DNA of 64,000 nucleotides from Tricholoma matsutake (GCA_026075535.2 AP026541.1:1-64000); one strand, 5' to 3'; counted from the stretch's first letter, positions 44,625 through 57,250 are shown. A program made the numbers and translations. Notes: generated by a model from the letters alone, not told the origin.

Positions 44625-46580
44625 TCAGGACCTGAGCCTGCATGTATGTAGGTAATCGGGTATTAACCTGATAGTAGTGTTCACCATGGTCCAAGTATGG
44701 ACAGCGGTGACCCAGCGGTAGAGACCTACTGTAAGACTTCTCTCCAACTCATTGATGTAGTAGTGGAATTTTCCATCCCTCCCTTGTAAAACCCCAACGT
44801 CAACGTGGCAGAAGACTTGTAATGATGATAAATGATCACGTCGTCTGGTATTCTCAATGTTGAGGACTGCCTTCACCAACCCTTCCATGAAGTTTACAAA
44901 TTCATTATGGCTGGCAGTTGCCCAATCCGGCGTCAGATTCTCATTGCATATTTCTTTGGAAAACCCCCCCTCGTGGAGCACCGGTCCAAGGTGACCTGCA
45001 TCCCCAGGTCTACAAAGTGTTAGTTATCTTCCAAAGTATTGCGAATGTTGGGCTTACTTTAGTTGTTTCAAGGGTGTGTAATTGTCAACCAACTCGAAGT
45101 TGTGGGTCCAACCACCAGTGCTTTGTGGCCACGTATGAACAGCATGTAGTAGCTTACCTCCGACAACAAAAGCCCTAATCTCTCCCTTCTCCACTAAAGA
45201 AGGCATCCAAGGCTGGGCTAACCATGCCGGACGGGGCAGGCACTCGATTCCTTCGTACAATATTTCTGACTCAGCATATTTCTGGGGAACTGTCTCGGTT
45301 CGGTGGTCGGCACCCCTGTCCCTCGCAGGGAGAAATGTGCACGTTGTCGAGTCGCTGAAGTTGCGTTTAACAACAATGTTGACGTTGTTGCATGCCGTCC
45401 TGAGATCCTGCTCATTGGTCAACGTCAGAGATTTGGGATAGGGGGTCTTTGTCACAGTCATTGCAGCGGTCATGAGTCATTGTCATGCTGAACCTTGCAT
45501 GCCGATGCAAGAAGATCTTGTGGGTGGGGGAACATTGGAACATCGAGGGACAACTTGAGTAAGTTGCACCAAAATTGGTCAATATTCGTCCGATTCAATC
45601 CTGGATGTTCAGTACTAGAATAAATATCATTCAGAGGTTAATGGAGTATATGAGGAAGCATGGTACGTGCATGTAGTCGATAGCAAGGCTAAAACCTCCC
45701 ACCATAAGGCTGAGATTTGACATATTGGTGATATGGCTGAAGTTTCCGCTGAGTAGAATCTCTACAAACATGTCCCATTTCATCCATTGAACAGACCACC
45801 CTGCTTCCAGAAATGCAATTGCCCAGACCATCTGGTAGAACCATAATCAGATAAGAATATCCAAAGTGATACAATACTTGCCATGTCATGTATTTGGTAC
45901 AACTCTAGGTCTGGATTATGGTTGTCCTTATGGGCCCACTCCCAATAGGCCATTCCTGCAGGGGCTGTCTGAATTGCAGCCTTAATAGGGCCTGGGGTAT
46001 TCCTTTCCATGACATAGTGATCGTACGTTAAGAGAGTCATGACACTTTCGAGGCTATTCGGCTCTGTACAGATACGAGGACTCTCAACCACGAGCAGTTT
46101 CGGCCAAGTACTCGATGCACTGCCTGAATTACCCGGATGTGATTGTACAGACATAGAGGCTATTGCTTCAGGCAGAGATTGAAGATCTGGCAGTGGGTGA
46201 GGTGGCAGAGCACCTGAATAGGCGTCGTTGAGTGGTGTGGCAGGGATTAGTGATTGGAATTGAGGTGGAATGTGTCTGTGGTACTTGGTATAATGGCCGA
46301 GATGCGGAATGCAAGTGGCATACTCTTCATTTGTTAGTGCGCGACCTGGACTATCAAAATTTCCACACGCATCAGTGCAGTTTGGATGTACTTCTCTTGA
46401 TTGGATATGGAAATTTAAGTGGTGGCCGTCCTTTAGGGTCAAAGGAGCTTGTCGCATCCATGCAGGCTGTCTGCGTGACCGGTTTGCTGCAGCCTGGGTT
46501 ATTCAACATCCGCACATGTGTGGACAAATCTCAAAGCCTAGCTGTGGATACCCTTGCCATCTCGCGGTACTTTCAGACAT
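44625..46580 (-). pseudogene. Subtelomeric multigene-family protein, copy 2 (inactivated)
   Basis: The 5' exon begins at the ATG near 46580 and runs to about 45780. It is followed by coding pieces near 45831-45631, 45600-45054 and 44981-44625. The last has 'FCHVDVGVLQGRDGKFHYYINELER', shown here only to 45 residues from its start, and 'RWVTAVHTW', the C-terminal part missing from copy 1. It is dead: CGA at 1220-1222 of copy 1 is TGA here (46503-46505), and one G is missing from a 'gaggtc' string at about 45474, shifting the frame. No function is known. Confidence 0.75.
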
Positions 46581-46689
46581 GGTAGATGTTAGATGTTAGA
46601 TGGTAATTGATAAGACGTATGATAAGAGGTATGTCACAACCCCATGTGACAGCGGAGCAGAGCTTATATTGTTCTCGCCTGCTGTCGTC

Positions 46690-47455
46690 GATACTGTGCC
46701 AGATACCCTTACAATTTCCTTTTCCTACCTCTGGCTGGTCCTTTAGACAACATTGGCATGACCATGGATGTCTGGGACATCCGCGTACACTGGGTGAACA
46801 CATGATATGGTAAGTCAGTGTGACCGCAGGCGACAACAATATTGTGCCAGATACCCTTACAATTTCCATTTCCTACCTCTGGCCAGTCCATTAGACAACA
46901 TTGGCATGACCATGGACGTCTGGGACATCTGTGTACACTGGGTGAACACATGATATGGTAAGTCAGTGTGACCGCAGGCGACAACAATATTGTGCCAGAT
47001 ACCCTTACAATTTCCATTTCCTACCTCTGGCCAGTCCATTAGACAACATTGGCATGACCATGGACGTCTGGGACATCCATGTACACTGGGTGAACACATG
47101 ATATGGTAAGTCAGTGCGACCGCAGGCGACAACAATATTGTGCCAGATACCCTTACAATTTTGATGTGGTAAGTCAGTGCGACTGCAGGCGACAACAATA
47201 TTGTGCCAGATACCCTTACAATTTCCATTTCCTACCTCTGGCCAGTCCATTAGACAACATTGGCATGACCATGGACGTCTGGGACATCTGTGTACACTGG
47301 GTGAACACATGATATGGTAAGTCAGTGCGACTGCAGGCGACAACAATATTGTGCCAGATACCCTTACAATTTCCATGTCCTACCTCTGGCCAGTCTTTTA
47401 GACAACATTTGCATGACCATGGACGTCTGGGACATCCATGTACACTGGGTGAACA
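46690..47455. repeat. Subtelomeric minisatellite, copy 2
   Basis: Units start near 46697, 46847, 46992, 47138, 47206 and 47352. The 68 bp spacing marks one internally deleted unit. The gcaggcgagc expansion of copy 1 is absent. Confidence 0.92.
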
Positions 47456-47521
47456 GATGATAGCATTTATTCATAGAAGTACAGGTAGCAATTTAAAAAA
47501 ATAAACGACAAAATTAAATGG

Positions 47522-48480
47522 TTAGATACTCCGACTGCACCTGGGGCATGAGTACGCTTTCCACATCTTTTTGATGACAAAGTCCTGCAAAAAATTTTCG
47601 CCCAACAGCGCCAACCAATTCTCTGGCAAGGCGCCTCCGTCTCTCCACTCCTGGATCAGCCCCTGTTGAGAGCCGCTGCCTGTAGTGGCCCAGTTGTTGT
47701 TGAAGTTGTACTCATCCATATGGCCTCGGACCATAGGCCTGCGCATTACTTCATTTAGTATCTCCAGAAATCCATCTCGAAGGGTCTCGATATCGAGGGT
47801 TCCCTGGTTACTGGGGACCTTGAAATCAGGGCTGTTGTCGTCCTCACCGATACACTCGATGTCCATCCAAACTCCGCATGGGTAGCAGTACCACTGGCGA
47901 TCCTCGTGGGGGACATAGAACTCTTCACAAACCAGGCATGGTGTTTTCGTACGTCGAATGAACCAGATCTGGCTGTTCATTCGCGGTGGATTTGGTAAGG
48001 CGTCGTCAAATTCCCGAAAATATGCTCCAAGCTTATCGATAATTTTCTCCGATGAAAGCCAATCCACATCGTCCTCCAGCAAAACCAGTTCGGTCGGAGA
48101 CAAATTTTTGTCACTGCTGTGGGTTCCAGTTGAGTTGATTAGAGAGTTCACAATAACGAGCCACTCACTTTCGGGTATCAGTATGGTCTGTGTAGAACTG
48201 CAGAAAAAACCAGGCGGGAGCGCCCAGTTTCATGTGAATCTCCCTTACATGCACAATCCAAAAATCCCTTCGGAGGTTTTTGTTGGCAAGTCTTCCCTTC
48301 GGAACCACATAAATGCTTGAAGAGAAGTCGGGTAAGATTGATGCAGACATAGATCAGCTAGATTGGCTGGGCTTACCAATCGTTCAAGCTGACCGTGACA
48401 GAGTCGCCATTGCCCTCCACAACTGTCTCAGTCACCATGGGGAGCTTTTGAGTCTTTCTGGAATTGGCTTCAGAGACCAT
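47522..48480 (-). CDS. BAH-PHD domain protein, copy 2 (three exons)
   Basis: Exons by collinearity with copy 1: 48480-48377, 48315-48169 and 48116-47522, 281 residues. All three exons stay open and the GT-AG borders are conserved. The BAH core ('YVVPKGRLANKNLRRDF', 'HVREIHMKLGAPAWF') and the PHD cysteines (CLVC, CYPC, WMDIEC, CPRC) are kept. Amino-acid differences from copy 1 include R/W, N/Y and P/L changes, several explained by CpG transitions. The neighbouring family gene in the same module is dead, so maintenance of this frame suggests either selection or recent duplication. Confidence 0.78.
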
Positions 48481-49566
48481 GGTGGTTGACTCGAAAGACT
48501 TATCGATCATGTGATCTGTAGCAATAAGGTGACACATGTTTGGATGCCTGCGTCATTCTTGCGTTTTATCACGTGGTTGACTGCGAGATACTGTTAAAAT
48601 TTCCTTGTGGCAAGTTCCTGTGACCACAGGTGACAATGATATCGTGCCAGATGCAGTTAAAATTTAGGTGTCACAGGACATGGACGCCTGTGACGTCCTC
48701 GTACACTCGGCGAACATATGATATGGCAAGTCAGTGCGACTGCAGGCGACAACAATATTGTGCCAGATACCCTTTAAATTTCCTTTTACAACCTCTTCTG
48801 AGCCTGGCACCCCAGAAAGACAACACAGCCTTACAGGCTTGGAACTCGTTGTGTGATAATAATTAGATGGCGGACACTCAGTAGTAATATAATTGACTAT
48901 ATTCAATGCTAGAATATACGAGCGTTAGTGTAGGTACATACCCTAAGTAATCTGTAACGATAAACACGATATAATACTCACCTCAGTACTCATATAAGTA
49001 ACTGAAGTGACCGAAGAATCTATCTAGCTATATACATGTTGTGTTAGACAACGGGATAATGGGAGAAAGGTAACTATCAGATGTTTGTCTGGGTGCATCA
49101 AAGGGATGCACTAAGAATAGAATATGCATCAAATATGCCGACCGCAACGTGCTGACCACATGTGATCACAGTGTGAATCTCAACAAACATAGGCACGGAC
49201 ATGGCTGTCTGGGACATCCGTGTACAGTGGGTGAACACATGATATGATAAGTCAGTGCGACCACAGGCGACGACAATACTGTGCCAGATACCCTTACAAT
49301 TTCCTTTTCCTACCTCTGGCCAGTCCATTAGACAACATTGGCATGACCATGGACATCTGGGATGTCCGTGTACACTGGGTGAACACATGATATGGTAAGT
49401 CAGTGCGACCACAGGCAATGACAATACTGTGCCAGATACCCTTACAATTTCCTTTTCCTACCTCTGGCTGGTCCTTTAGACAACATTGGCATGACCATGG
49501 ACATCTGGGACGTCCGTGTACACTGGGTGAACACATGATATGGTAATTCAGTGCGACAACAATATC
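48481..49566. repeat. Intergenic, scattered minisatellite pieces (copy 2)
   Basis: Collinear with 3347-4300. Minisatellite fragments occur at 48610-48790 and 49200-49560. No gene. Confidence 0.75.
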
Positions 49567-50436
49567 ATTGCAGATACCCTTTACATTTACAACCGGTAGA
49601 AATATCTGATTGCCTCATGGTATGCTGGTGTCAATTACAAATCTAGTCTAAGCAAACATACTAATGTCTCTGGGAGCGGATGTGACACACTGGAATCCTT
49701 AGAAGAGAGACCGTGGGTTTCAATGGTAATTAACCCTGCCGCTATCGAACCGGGGCTGAGCTGAGTATGACTACGAGAACTATATATCATTCCTCTTCTC
49801 GTGCCAGATACCCTTACAATTTCCTTTTCCAACCTCTGGTCAGTCCATTAGACAACATAGGATGGACATCTGGGATGTCCATGTATGATACAAGTCAGTG
49901 CAATCGCAGGTGTGCTTCCGATCGTCCTCCTGATTCACACTTGTCGATCGCGGTTTAACTTTAACTTTAACTTTAACTTTATTATGTGGCTGCTTGCAAG
50001 CCCAGTATACTGCCGCAAATATATGACATGGTCATGTGACATCCCTGATTCACACACTCAGCGGGGCAAATTGGGGTGCCTGTGGTCTGAAATCAACCCT
50101 ATCATGGTTAGCCTGGTGTCCAAACCCACAGTGTGTCAAACCCTACAGTGGTTGTCACTAGGTCATGACAACTGCTTTTAGTGTAAACAAATATAAATTC
50201 CACAAGTTACCCTACATCTTGCAAATAGTCTGACAGATATCACATTAAAATCACTTGACAGAATATTGCTGCATGCAACAATCCTTGGCATGCTCGAGAG
50301 AGCATTGTACCCCCTTCTGCCCTCATGGATCCAACCCTAGGTGAGCACTGTACCCCCTTCTGACCCTATGGATCCAACCCTGTGGCCCCCTTCTGCCCCC
50401 ATGGATCAAACCCTGTGGCCAACCCTGGGAGGTCCC

Positions 50437-52189
50437 ATCACCCTAAGATGGTGGGTGGAATGATGATGAGGGGGATGGGAGATGAGAGGAGACAAGGGGG
50501 GAGGGGGAGAGAGACAATGAGGGAGATGACAATGGCACCCACCTGGGGGGGAGGAGGGGAGACAGCAAGGGAGACTGACAGGGATGACGCCGCCACGGGG
50601 TAAATATGGGGGTGTAAGAGTGTGGGAACGACAGGGAACAGGGAAGGAGGGATGACAATGACAACGTGCAGCCCTGCCACCACTGACTGCTATGTGAGAG
50701 GCGAGAGTCACGGGCACATGAGCAGGATTGTGGGGGGAGAGGGTGGCCCTCGCATTTGCGAGGGGGTTTTTTTTTTTTGTCAAATTAGTAGTCCTCCCAC
50801 TCATGAGGGAGCTTAGATGTATATTACATAAATCATACCCCTCATATGTGTGAGGGGGTCAACAAACTATATCATAAATCTATAAAAATTAAGTGACTAC
50901 TTGAATAGTTTGTGTGGACTCCGCGCAGACTGGTGTGGACTCTGTGTGGAAGGGGGTGTAATTTTTCATTTTGGTCACCAGATGGTTGGACTCCACATGG
51001 AGTCCCCACAGTCCATGCAGAACATATAGGGCAGTGTAAATTACAGTCATGTGGTGGCTATGTTGACATTCCCTCACCATTTTATTGTTGCTCCCCATTC
51101 CTACCCCATGAGCAGTGGCTCACAGTGGCAGTTGGGGTTGCTGTGATGGTGGTGGCATCATTGGGCATGGGCTTGTCATTTCAGCATCATTGTGCCATTG
51201 GAACATGGTTGGATCCCCTAGATTATTGAAAACATATGTTAGTTAAACAAAAAACATGAAACATTCATTCACCTGTCGTCCTCATTTTCATTGTTCTAGT
51301 CATCCTGTCATCATTGTCTCCCCCTCATTGTCCTCTCCCTCGACCTGGTCCCTGTCATTGCCATCTGCTTCCTCGTTGGGTCCCTGGTTGGGTGTGGTGT
51401 GGTGTGGTGGCATTGTTGTCACTCCCTTGCTGTGTTATCATTGCTCCCCATTCTAGTGGCTCATGGCAGCAATTGGGGTTGCTGTGGTGGTGGTGTTGTT
51501 GGGCATGGATTTGTCATTTCGACATTGTTGTGTCATTGTAACACAGTTGGATCCCCTAGATTAATGAAAACATATGTTAATTACACAAAATAAAACATGA
51601 AACAAACATGGAAAATTAGATGGCAAGGGGGCATGACAGGCCCTGGTCATCATGGTGAGAAACAAGAGAAAATGTTGTATTTGGTTAGTAAAGAATATGC
51701 AAAGAAGGAACCAAAAAAGTACTTATTATGATCTAAAATCACACTGCTCACTGTATGGATTAGGGAATGATGGTGGACCATGGTCAAAGTGGATGGTGTG
51801 GTTTGAATTTTGGTGGTGGTGATTGCATGCATGATATGTTACCATATTAAAATTACTTTCCCACCACCAAAGATTTTCAACATACATACAATGATACATC
51901 ACAGCCAGTTGAATTACACTCACCACAAAGCCGCAGCTTGATGGCTTGGCTTTGGCTTTTCAGAACCCCAAAGCTGTCATGAAGCCATCAACTTGGCCTG
52001 GCTTGGCTTTGCCCATGGCCTCAGGCCAGGCCAGGCACAGCACTATCATTGGATACACTGTTGGACATGGCCTGCATTTCCACTGAGGACCTCCTGGTAA
52101 TATTTCAGTGTGCTGCACAGATCCTTTGCTGTGTGGAATGAGAGGCCTAGCTTTTTAATCTGTGATTGGCTGATTTCAGAATGGTTGAT
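50437..52189. repeat. Modular hairpin-rich repeats and low-complexity DNA
   Basis: Purine-rich low-complexity sequence (50450-50600), a hairpin array (50745-50868), GGACTCC/GGAGTCC palindromes (50920-51010) and two related ~290 bp direct repeats (about 51070-51240 and 51430-51580, 'ttggatcccctagatta'). An 'aagcc/ggctt' word cluster lies at 51930-52040. No gene. Confidence 0.6.
50745..50868. repeat. C/G stem-loop array, second site
   Basis: Three stem-loops: CCCTCGC-GCGAGGG (~50747), CTCCCxCTCATGxGGGAG (~50793) and CCCCTCA-TGAGGGG (~50838). The first is followed by a run of T. They belong to the same class as 41624-41882, with different stem sequences. Confidence 0.8.
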
Positions 52190-52798
52190 TCAAGAACAAA
52201 AAATGAGATTTACAAGTTGAAGCTCCAAGAAATTGTTAATGGCTGTGATACTAAGGTTTGACTGCAAAAGAATTGAAGCAAGTTCCCATTCATCCTTTGA
52301 AGAAAATGGGTAATATGGTTGCTCTGCTTGTTTGTCTGCATGCTCATCCATATCAAAGGGATCCATAAATGAGCACCCTTTTCCATAGATTCGAGAGGCT
52401 GAAGGGTGCTGGTCTACAAAGAAAGAATTGTGATAAGTTAGTTTGTCGACATCCATAGGATCATTCCCTGTATCCCCATATCCAGCTGAACTCTCACTTG
52501 CCAAAGCATGGTCAACCTCTCCCTCAGCCGTTGGCTTGCAAGCATGAGACAGTGATTCAGAAAAGTTGTGTCCAAGTTGAAGGACCTGCAACATGTCAAC
52601 TAGCTCCTCAAAATGAGTGTGACACAAGATGCTTTGGCTATTCAGGTGAGCTTGAATACGCATATTGTCGTGAAACTTCTTGCCGCATTGTGGACAATGG
52701 GGCATCGTAGATGAGGATCTATTACCAGTGAGGCCGATACTGTGACAGACTGATTCAACAAGCAAATTTACTATTTCAGTCACATACATAAATAACAA
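52190..52798 (-). pseudogene. Plavaka-type transposase, N-terminal fragment
   Basis: The fragment has a C2H2-like finger near its start ('CPQCGKKFHDNMRIQAH', 'CHTHFEEL'), an acidic middle, and the diagnostic 'YYPFSSKDEWELASILL' followed by 'NLSITAINNFLELQLV'. This is how Plavaka (CACTA/CMC superfamily) transposases of basidiomycetes begin. It stops after about 200 codons and the catalytic DDE part is absent downstream. The finger start (MPHCPQCGKK, about 52708) is probably the true N-terminus. Confidence 0.72.
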
Positions 52799-54404
52799 CA
52801 GTCAATGATCTAAGAAATAAATGTCATATTCTTCAGAGGCTGGGGAACAGGTGAAAGGCAAAGATATATGGAGTCATGTGTATGATGAGCCTTGGCTGCA
52901 TCAATTGTATGGCTCAAGAGGGGGACCAAATACATTATGGAATGCATTGGAGATTTTCAAGGTCATCTCCAGGTAACAAAGATGGGCATGGGAAAGGCAG
53001 CAAACCTTTCCACCTCAGGTCACCACAGGGTCATTGGGGATGACATGACCGAATCCCTATTATTTGTGCTCTCTACATCAGCTTCTTGGGTACTGGGAAC
53101 AATTAAGAGTCCGTACATGGCTGGCACCAATTTGGCATTTGCCTCATTGTAAAGAAACTTGAGGTCGAATGACTTACAAAGAGATGGGCAGCTGCTGCAC
53201 CACATATGCACAGTGACACATATTTGCATGCAGACCCAGTGCTTGCTCTCCGATTCTCAGATATCATACAGGTGGGTCTGGAGTTGCACATTGTTTGGCA
53301 TGCCGGTTCCACCTTCAAAGTTGATGGAGACAAGCACAGCCTCAGTGGGGTGGTTGTCCAGCCAGTTGTAGAAACCAAAGAACACATCCTCGATGGTGGT
53401 GTGCAGTGCCAACATCGCAGCGGCTGTACTTGACATCAGCTATTGATTGTCATAGCATGGAGATCTGGGTGTGGGCACTTACAGTGGTGGAAGCCGATGG
53501 TGTCACTACTGGGGCTGTATGCAATGGGGAGATCAAAGATGTGAACTCTGTCATTCAGGCTCTGGAAGATGGATTTTTCCTGCAGAAGAAATTCGAATCA
53601 GGGATACTATGCATAATCATCAGATACACATAAAGGGTGTGTGATGCCATCACTTACGGTCCAGTGTAGTGCACCAATGAGGCCTGAGTAGCAGCTGAGT
53701 AGTTCCCTATATGTTATGTTAAAAGACATCAAAGATTGCTACATGTCAAGATATCTAGGTTGGCACACACAAGTGGCAGTATCATGGGTCCTGGGGAGGT
53801 TCATGTGCACCAGCTTAAGGCTATCAGGGAACCTGGCCATCCAGTTGCAGGTCTTGGTTGTTTTTGAGCACCCAGTGTTGAAACCTGCAAGGATGCATCA
53901 GTCATGAACAACAAGAAGCATACCAAGGATGGGTGCTCTGGGCACAAGACAACAGTGACAAGAGGGGGAGAGAACACCACCAACTGCCACAACCATGACC
54001 ATGAACCACCGCTGCAAGCAACTGCTCATGGGGTTGAAATGGGGAGCAACATGGTAATGATGACAGGGAGGGAGAGATCAGAGGAGGGAGGGGGAGACAA
54101 TGGGAAGGCGACAGCACCAGTACTGGATGATGGGACAAGGGGGGACGGGGGGGATGAAACAGCCAGGGGGGAGAGACAAGACAATACAAGGGGGTGGGGA
54201 TGACGAGATGAGCGGAACCCAAATGATGCACCACCCACCTCCAGCCTCACGAGCAACTGCTTGTGGGGTGGATGGTGGGTGGAATGACAACAGGGAGGGG
54301 GGGAAATGGCATGACAACAGAGGAAGGAATGACACAGGTTAGGGGGGTGAGACAAGGGGGGAGGGGAAAGGGCAACAATGAAACACCAGCAATGTGATGC
54401 AACA
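52799..54404. other. No gene recognised; low complexity at 53930-54400
   Basis: Short frames at 52892-53152 and 53406-53633 show no domain. 53930-54400 is purine-rich ('gggggagagacaa') with two GAGCA-TGCTC palindromes. Confidence 0.5.
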
Positions 54405-54560
54405 CCACCCCCTCCCCCCCATTTTGTGGGGGGGTGGGTTTTTTTAGTTTTAAATAGTATAATTAAATAGTATAATTAATTGTCCCCCCCTGCATTTTCG
54501 TGGGGTTTTTTTTTTTCATCTATATTAATTATATTACTCCCTCGTATCTTTGCAAGGGCT
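54405..54560. repeat. C/G stem-loop array, third site
   Basis: CCCCCC-attttgt-GGGGGG (~54413), CCCC-GTGGGG (~54486) and a weak ACTCCCT-AGGGCT (~54537), spaced by AT-rich DNA, upstream of the tRNA-like head at 54650. Confidence 0.7.
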
Positions 54561-54647
54561 CAACAATTTTTTTTACAAGCTCTCATGAAGTTAAAGTGAA
54601 CTATCTCTAAGTGCTTTAAATGGACATTAATTACATATCTATTAATT

Positions 54648-54735
54648 CTCCTGTGGCTCAGCCTGTTGAGCACTTGTTTGGTGGTCATATGACTTACATC
54701 CCAAGGTCCATGGTTCAATCCCTGCTCTACCCATT
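54648..54735 (+). repeat. tRNA-like Pol III head (SINE-like)
   Basis: 'tcctgtggctcagcctgttg' (A box) and 'tggttcaatccctgc' (B box, near consensus), about 50 nt apart. Same family as 41440-41527 and 60577-60662. Confidence 0.68.
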
Positions 54736-55173
54736 TATTCTGTAAGCACTTCGTGAAAAGTTCACCAAGTTAAGTCTTCCAAAATGGTGGTATTCCAACT
54801 TCATGTTGGAATTGCATAGGACTTTACTAGGACTTTACTAGGAATTTCTTGGAAACAAGAGTACATGGTCATCAAGATACATTCTGATTGGATTCCTATT
54901 GGACTCCTAGGACTCTGATAGGAATACAGGGGGGAGTGCAAAGTCTTGCAACTCTCAATGACATTACCAAATGTGGTAAGCATTCGGTGACAATCATTCT
55001 GATTGACATGGCCCATTTCTCCACTTTTAGAGTGGGTTAGAGTTAGGGAGGTGTATTCTACAACCTACAGAAGAGTTTGCAAGGTCTTAGGATGACAGGC
55101 ACTGGGGAATCCAAGTGCATCCTGTTTTGCTTTTATAAGCTCTTCAGGTCCTGTATTCTCGCACTGACAATTA

Positions 55174-55785
55174 TACAGGATGTTTCTAAAAATGGTTTGG
55201 GTTAGAGAAGGGTGCAGGTTACATTATTATCAGAGATGTTCCACATATCATAGTGCTTTAATATGTGGATCCATGTTAGACCTGAGAAACTTCTCCCCAG
55301 ATCACATTGCTATGATCAGGGGAGCCATTCTGACTTTGAACATATTCCACCTGTCTGTTTAAGGACTGTCTGACTAACAGTCTGAGTAGAGTCCATATAT
55401 TCCACCTGTCAAAGCACTATGGTATGTGGAGCTATATAGCCTAACTTTAGTCTGAGTAGAGTACACTTGGACAGCTTAGACAGTCCTAGAAGAAGCTCAG
55501 ACTTTGCTCAAGTAGAAGTTCAAATTTGGCAGAACTTGCAGTCGAAAAAGTCCAAGGAAAAACTAAACAGGGTCCAAGTTTTGGGACTGAGTTTGAAAAT
55601 ATTGGTATGTGGAGCTATATAGCACAACTTTATGCTCCCCTACCATTCCTGGAAGCTTCAAAGTTCCTGGATTGTATCTGGTATTCTTATCATGTACAGG
55701 AGTCTTGTTATAGTTGTGTGTGTCCTGGTCAATTCTATGTGCATAACCCTTTATTCTAGTTATCCAGAATATTAAACATCCTGTA
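55174..55785. mobile_element. Tc1/mariner-type MITE, TACAGGATGTTT ends, TA duplication
   Basis: 612 bp with TACAGGATGTTT...AAACATCCTGTA termini, flanked by TA at 55172-55173 and 55786-55787. The interior has smaller inverted repeats around 'ccacatatcatagtgcttt'. No transposase frame is present. Confidence 0.85.
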
Positions 55786-55787
55786 TA

Positions 55788-57160
55788 ATCCAATGAGAAA
55801 GAAAAAAAGCCTTACTTCTACACCTTGTTTGCAGCAAGTTGGAATGGAGCACAAAACAGATACCAGTTGAGTGAGAGGATGTTTTTCATATGACAATACT
55901 GTCAATGGTAGGGTGCAAGCAATAGATGAGATCATTGTGGATTTTCGAGTAAAGTTGTAAGATAACTGAGATTGTAGGAATAGTGTATTGGATGCACTCA
56001 CTACCAAAAGCCATTGAGAAATTTATATGAAGCATCTAATTGTCCAGCAAAAAGGTTAGACTTGGATTCAAACAGAAATCACATGATGTACCTCCATCAA
56101 ACACCGTGCATGCCAACCCATACGTTAAGATGGATGTTCAGTACTTTCTTTTGTTGCCTATTGTCAGGGTTGACTAGCAGCAACTAGTCTCCATTCTACA
56201 TTGTTGAAATTTCATCATTTTTTCTACTAATACAAAGTACAATACCACATAACTACAACAGATAATGTGCCAAGTATCAAGGCAGCACTGCTATTGATGG
56301 TGTGTTGATGATGAGCAGTGCTACATGGTGGTTGCTGGTTGAGTATGGAGGTTGTTTGCATAGGTTGTCTGGGAACTTTGCCTGTGAGTGAAGTTCCTGG
56401 TAAACACTCAGCACTCCTTTTTCCGTTTCATATACATCATCAGGTACCAGGCTCTTTTGTTGCTGTCTTCAACAATGAGAACAGCATTAAGTTTTATTAT
56501 TGTAAATATGTAATTATCTAGTCTTCCTAAGCATGTGTAATGCAAACCTCAGGAGCTCAGGGAAACAGAACAAAAGAAGATCAAAATAAAGCAGATCTCT
56601 GCTGATACCTAGAATAAAATTTGTTAATAAATTGAAAATGAAACAAGAATGAGAAAAACAACTTACCTGTGGCCCAAGAGACATCTGCGACATCTCTTGG
56701 GCCTTGTTTTTCCCCTCTCACTGCCGCCCTGTTGTCATTGTCATATTCCAGCCAGAATCTACCCCACAAGCAGTGGCTCGTGAGGCTGGAGGTGGGTGGT
56801 GTGTCATGTCTTCATCGTTGTCTCATTGTATAACCTAAAAAAGAACAAAATTGAACATTAGTTAATTGAAAAAGAAAGAAAAGAAGCTTAAAATTTACCT
56901 AGGGCCCAAACAATGCTTGTGTCGTTTGGGCCCACATTTGGTCGGATGGGGTTCATTCCTGGGATTTTCGGATCTCCACAGCATGGGATTGGGCATGGCA
57001 GGCATTAATGGCATGGAGGTGGTGGCAAGGTTTGAGGGGAGGGACATGTCATGGTGGTGGGTGATGGTTGTGATTCTAGTTGTTTGTTTAATACACATGC
57101 ATAGTTTCAACAATCATGTGATGTGATCACTACATGTGGAATTCTATTTATCAAAATTAT
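55788..57160. other. No gene recognised; two GGGCCCAAA-type stem-loops
   Basis: 56676-56703 (gcccaagagaca...tctcttgggc) and 56902-56932 (gggcccaaac...gtttgggccc) are perfect or near-perfect hairpins. A GAGCAGTGGCTC palindrome variant lies at ~56770. Nothing coding. Confidence 0.6.
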
Positions 57161-57169
57161 CAGACTGTT

Positions 57170-57250
57170 TGGCTCAGCTGTTGCAACACCTGATATAACT
57201 TATGTAAGCATACATAAGGTTACTGGTTCAATCCTTTTTCACTACATTCA
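57170..57250 (+). repeat. tRNA-like Pol III head (SINE-like), diverged
   Basis: 'tttggctcagctgttgcaac' and 'tggttcaatccttt' are spaced like A and B boxes. Downstream at 57290-57480 are 'gcatggactctgcacagatt' palindromic words, as at the other copies. Confidence 0.55.

Larger units (their letters stand above)
45370..50436. repeat. Subtelomeric module, copy 2 (direct)
   Basis: Collinear with 88-4936. Homology starts at 'aacaacaatgttgacg' and ends at 'ggaggtcccat'; 'caccctaag' follows. Relative to copy 1 it has many CpG transitions and a ~230 bp insertion at about 49567-49799. Confidence 0.95.

Noticed and set aside
53900..54360. Gly/Pro-rich frames in purine-rich DNA
   Set aside because: Low complexity on both strands, no conserved frame.
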